Shown here: piece by piece, positions 18,001 to 20,520 of the stretch
Position numbering within the stretch: position 1 is the stretch's first letter
Layout of the letters: the number at the start of each line of letters is the position of its first letter
Source of the DNA: Apostichopus californicus
Lineage: Eukaryota; Echinodermata; Holothuroidea; Aspidochirotida; Stichopodidae
Direction of reading: 5' to 3'
NCBI GenBank assembly: GCA_020650975.1
Contig: JAIPMN010003608.1
Coordinates: 1 to 20,520 of the forward strand
Length of the DNA: 20,520 bases
The notes under the pieces: generated by a model
Seen by the model: the letters and a program-made list of their open reading frames with translations, nothing else
Database searches by the model: none
Told to the model about the DNA's origin: nothing
Made by a program: the position numbers and the translations under genes

Positions 18001-19933
18001 GATCCTGCTAGGATCGAAACATCAGGCCAACTTACTTTTACACAACTCAAATGTTGTAAGAGAAAAACTACTTTAGGTGGTAATTAAAGAAAGGCAGGAA
18101 AATGATTTTATGTACTGTAGGATTTGATTAGTGCAGAACTGTATACAATGCAAGAAGAGCAATTTCATGTACTCTGGGGCATGTTTCATAAAGATATCAT
18201 CTTGAGTTAGATTGTAACATCCTTCATCCTATGACTGGTTGTAAGCTAAGATCTATCATTACATTGTGATCCATGTAAATTGCATTGAACTTGGAATACT
18301 TTTATACCTCTCCGGCTTGAGTTAACACTTTCAGAGATTTCTTGCGCTCTTTGATGGCTTCCTCTGTGATCAACTGACTTGGGTGCACCTCCATCATCCC
18401 ACGCTCGACGGCCCACCTAGACACTCCAGGTCCCGCTAATAGACTATCAAAATTGGAGAACAAATCAGTATATAATTATAAACTAACAAAATCATTGATC
18501 TGATCGTAGAATATTTTTTTCTATATTATTTTGGTTCTTTCCTTTTCGCACATGATGAAGCCAGTGTATGTACCCCAGTAAGCATTTTTAAAATTTAAAG
18601 CCATTTGCTCATGTATACAACTCAGAAGATCTAGTATGATCCTCCCACAGAAAAGTACTTACAAGCACATACCAAGTCATTCCTTAGTCTATGCTAGCAC
18701 ACAACTTGAAGTACAGAAAGTGTGCTTAACAAGTCAACAGAGAAACCTGAAATACCTTCCATATATCTAACAATAAAACATTGCCTTGCAGTTTGTGCCC
18801 CACTTTCTATTGCCAAGATCAAGTGCTGTTTTATTTGGGAAAAGTGATTAGATTGTCAGCCAGCCACAAATGTCCAAAATATGTCTGGCTGTATCAAATG
18901 TTCAATTTTCCAGATTCTGTGTAGTTACCCCTTGACTTGTCCAAAAGTACAGCTCACAAAAATGACTGATAAATATTTTGAAATACTGAGGCAAAGTTCT
19001 TAAAGATGTTATAAGCCTTGTGAACTACTGTTCACTGTATGTACCAAAAGGGGAAACAAACTGACATACATTACTGTTGAAATCTCCAGAATGTTACCAA
19101 GATATGTCAGTGGCGGAGCGTCCAAACAGTCAGGGGGGCGGATGCCCCCCCCCCTGATGGACCCAAATGGACTGCTGGCGCCCTTTTCAGCTTTTTACCA
19201 CTTTTTACTTATTCGCGATTATTGACTTTTTTATTGTGCTCTCATCTATCTGTGACATTTTGTTTTTGGTATAATTTTCTGACACCTATTTATTCTTCGT
19301 TGATCTACAAATTAGCAAGGCCCGGAAAGGGTCATTTCCGGCGATCTAGGGAGTATCTTTACTCAAAAAAATTCTGTACGCTCCGCGCCAACCTGTGGTG
19401 GCGCTCCGTTTAGATAGTGTCGAAAGCACCCCTACAGACCATTCTCGACCCCCCTGACCAATACCCCTAGCTTCGCCACTGAGAAATGTGTACACATTCC
19501 TGGTTACTTGCCTATCAGCTAGAAATATTGATGTATTTTCTGTCAGGTCTGACAGTCTCAATATAGTCATCTTCCAAAACAGACTCTTTACTAGCAGATA
19601 CTGAAGCGCAGTTAATCCACAATATGTAGGGTTACTAAATTATTAACCCAATTTCATTAAGTTGAACAGCTGGCAACAACATCATGAACACACAGGTCTG
19701 TAGTTCACAATTGTTTGTCAGGCATCTTCATTGGTTCTTTGAGTTGCAGCATATTACACTATACAACATTTTTAAATGAAACATTTGTTAAGTATTTACA
19801 CCTTTTTACACCTTAATAATGTACGTGTATGTTTAAGAGTGTAAATACCAAGGGTTTTTCTTTCCCCTAAGCTTCCGTTCCGCCTTCTGTTCATCTACCA
19901 TCATCTTAGCTACCTGGATAGGATTCCTAACAC
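14985..19933 (-). CDS. TASP1: Taspase 1 (threonine aspartase 1), C-terminal 263 residues, 6 exons, 5' partial
   Basis: The exons in transcript order are 19849-19933, 18308-18443, 17254-17379, 16128-16326, 15313-15458 and 14985-15086. Borders are AG/GT and phases fit throughout. The translation follows vertebrate taspase 1 along its whole length: (G)VRNPIQVA, NPCLLAGPGVSRWAVERGM, ALDTVGAVCVDSQGNAASA, SSGGILLKASGRVGH, ACGCWAQT, STSGCGEDLMR, LGGVVVLK, HTTPSF and the closing SVTVQGEM. Taspase 1 is an N-terminal-nucleophile hydrolase of the type 2 asparaginase fold. The proenzyme cuts itself before the Thr of DTVGAV, and the heterodimer then cleaves nuclear factors such as MLL/KMT2A and TFIIA after Asp. 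The nucleophile Thr (17347-17349) and the preceding Asp are kept, so the enzyme should be active. The linker before the cleavage site is shorter than in human. The first ~130-140 residues lie right of the window. Confidence 0.96.
15313..15458 (-). CDS. TASP1: TASP1 exon 5 of those visible
   Basis: Acceptor CTTGATTTAG; donor AAG/gtaaaa. It encodes ESPFLSDVPEKLGGVVVLKC, then DQDVIELSLAHTTPSF and VAYQTRQHTKAK. LGGV.VL and HTT...VGY.. are conserved taspase strands. The human loop between them is longer. Confidence 0.94.
15459..16127 (-). other. TASP1 intron, no recognisable feature
   Basis: 669 bp of AT-rich intron. No repeat or exon seen on either strand. Confidence 0.6.
16128..16326 (-). CDS. 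TASP1: TASP1 exon 4 of those visible
   Basis: Acceptor CACATCTGTAG (before GCAGCT); donor CTTG/gtaaat. It encodes AACFACGCWAQTYCNSADES, then TVAASTSGCGEDLMRVSLAK and EAIVNVFRDQFL. GCGCWA and STSGCGE form part of the active-site pocket region in the family. The exon is cysteine-rich, as in vertebrates. Confidence 0.95.
16327..17253 (-). other. TASP1 intron, no recognisable feature
   Basis: 927 bp of intron. The open frames at 16762-16950 (-) and 16975-17193 (+) have no similarity or exon borders. No tandem repeat was seen. Confidence 0.55.
17254..17379 (-). CDS. TASP1: TASP1 catalytic exon
   Basis: The acceptor is ACAGCAG, a tandem NAGNAG. The first AG gives QRSSQDTALDTVGAVCVDSQ; the second (exon from 17376) drops one Gln and stays in frame. 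The self-cleavage site is the Asp-Thr of LDTVGAV, with Thr at 17347-17349. GNAASAVSSGGILLKASGRV and GH follow, and the donor is CAT/gttagt. The phase is 0 at both ends. Confidence 0.96.
17380..18307. repeat. TASP1 intron with pyrimidine tract and repeat-end motif
   Basis: On the plus strand 17655-17925 is C/T-rich low-complexity sequence, including an 11-12 C run near 17698-17709. Its long plus-strand open frames are artefacts. It leads into GCCTTTGAAGAAGATCC-TGCTA-GGATCGAAACATCAGGCC (17990-18027), which looks like the end of a dispersed element read on the plus strand. The rest shows nothing. Confidence 0.55.
17990..18027 (+). other. Hammerhead-like hairpin motif
   Basis: TTGAAGA, one A, a 5-bp stem GATCC/GGATC with loop TGCTA, then GAAAC, all enclosed by GCCT/AGGC. 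It resembles the hammerhead core (CUGANGA, stem II, GAAA) found in some retroelement ends, with C3 changed to U and an extra A before stem II. It is probably a degenerate or unrelated conserved repeat end. Confidence 0.4.
18308..18443 (-). CDS. TASP1: TASP1 exon 2 of those visible
   Basis: Acceptor CCAATTTTGATAG; donor GAG/gtataa. It completes the Cys codon of NPC and encodes LLAGPGVSRWAVERGMMEVH, then SQLITEEAIKERKKSLKVLT and QAGE. Human has FLVGEGAYRWAVDHGI at the same place. The basic helix precedes the cleavage-site linker, where human taspase carries its nuclear signal. Confidence 0.95.
18444..19107 (-). other. TASP1 intron, right part, no recognisable feature
   Basis: 664 bp of AT-rich intron between the exon at 18308-18443 and the MITE. 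No repeat or exon was seen. Confidence 0.55.
19108..19481 (-). mobile_element. hAT-like MITE, complete, with 8-bp target duplication
   Basis: The 374-bp element is bounded by CAGTGGCGGAGC at the left and GCTTCGCCACTG at the right, an inverted pair. The flanking 8-mers AGATATGT (19100-19107) and AGAAATGT (19482-19489) agree at 7 of 8 bases, fitting the hAT target-site duplication length. There is no transposase frame, so it is non-autonomous. It is in opposite orientation to the truncated copy at 8127-8486 and carries ~16 extra bases near 19376-19391. Confidence 0.85.
19849..19933 (-). CDS. TASP1: TASP1 exon 1 of those visible
   Basis: Acceptor CTCACTTTCCCAG; donor TTG/gtattt. It enters two bases into a Gly codon and encodes VRNPIQVAKMMVDEQKAERK, then LRGKKNP and two bases of Cys. 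It matches human GIKNPVSVA...GRIPPC. The donor is fixed by the Cys restored across the intron. The reading frame running on past the donor is intron. Confidence 0.92.
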
Positions 19934-20520
19934 CTGGGAAAGTGAGATGTAAATAAATATAGAGTTCAGAATCTCCAGTCATAGTTCTGTACTTTCTAAA
20001 ACAAACTGAAACAAAAATCAGGATACTGAAATGCCTACATATTGTCTGCTTGCCAAAATATATAAATTGGTATCTGAACATCATTTGGCTTAAATTGATT
20101 TTCTCTTCTTCTTTTTGTCTTGTGTGCTTTATATTATTACATTTGGATAAACGAGAGAAAATGGTGACATACAGTAAACCTCCTCTTGGGCATGACATTT
20201 ACATACATGTAAGACTGAAATACGGAACCTTGTGTGATATAACTGGTTGTGGTTAGAACCGAGGACTTGGGTGTGTACAAATGATCTAAAGGTAAGAACA
20301 GTGGAATAATAACGTTCCTAAAGAAAACCAGGAAGCTTAGCTAACAGACTATTTGTAGAAGACCAATGTCGGAGGGACCACCAGAATATCATAACCACAT
20401 TTCATTTCCATAAAAGTAGCATGGACATGGACAATTCCGGACACCTAAGCCTTAAAACACCCCAAAACTATATCTTCTGGTATAAATCACCTGAAAATAT
20501 ACTTGATATGGTGGGAGAAG
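19934..20520 (-). other. TASP1 intron at the right window edge
   Basis: The preceding exon, which should encode the NAGMGSNLN-type block, is not in the window. The sequence is AT-rich, and the open frames at 19833-20198 (-) and 20050-20256 (+) outside the exon lack support. Confidence 0.6.

Noticed and set aside
17505-18087. Long plus-strand open frames (128, 94 and 68 codons)
   Set aside because: They are translations of a C/T-rich low-complexity tract inside a TASP1 intron, rich in Ser, Pro, Leu and Phe, with no domain.
19833-20198. 121-codon minus-strand open frame as a single gene
   Set aside because: Only 19849-19933 is real TASP1 exon. The rest is intron read through on both sides, shown by the splice sites and the Cys codon restored across the next intron.

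Overview
This is a eukaryotic, AT-rich, intron-rich window from an animal genome. Short coding exons (about 40-200 nt) have GT-AG borders and are separated by introns of about 0.2-2 kb, with many tandem and dispersed repeats. The gene content (a taspase 1 gene and an AtuA/DUF1446-type gene, the latter not known to me from vertebrates) and the repeat style suggest an invertebrate, probably marine and possibly a deuterostome such as an echinoderm or hemichordate. The species call is inference only.

Two protein-coding genes lie tail to tail. On the + strand, eleven exons between 2564 and 13033 encode the C-terminal 383 residues of an AtuA-family (acyclic terpene utilisation, DUF1446) protein, ending at a TGA at 13031-13033 with an AATAAA at 13090-13095. 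Its 5' exons lie left of the window. On the - strand, six exons between 19933 and 14985 encode the C-terminal 263 residues of taspase 1 (TASP1), including the catalytic threonine, ending at a TGA at 14985-14987 with an AATAAA at 14828-14833. Its 5' exons lie right of the window. All exon junction phases agree in both genes, so neither visible part is broken. No promoter of either gene is in the window and nothing suggests that the two work together.

Layout: 1-1225, a tandem array of about 163-bp units, each holding a tRNA-like pol III-type segment on the - strand; 1226-2563, intron or flank; 2564-13033, AtuA-like gene, whose introns carry a G-rich tandem repeat (2790-3030), a degenerate AGGTCA-rich array (4500-5300), a TTTGG-rich repeat (6137-6297), a 122-bp triplication of an exon/donor boundary (7397-7760), a truncated hAT-like MITE (8127-8486), a duplicated exon/acceptor boundary (11491-11716) and a ~195-bp tandem array (11913-12690); 13034-14984, intergenic with a perfect 16-bp hairpin; 14985-19933, TASP1, whose introns hold a pyrimidine-rich tract, a hammerhead-like repeat motif and a complete hAT-like MITE (19108-19481); 19934-20520, TASP1 intron.

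The items most worth a second look are the tRNA-like array, the two independent tandem duplications across splice sites of the AtuA-like gene, and a coding-looking 38-codon frame directly after the TASP1 stop. I see no sign of a new multi-gene system.
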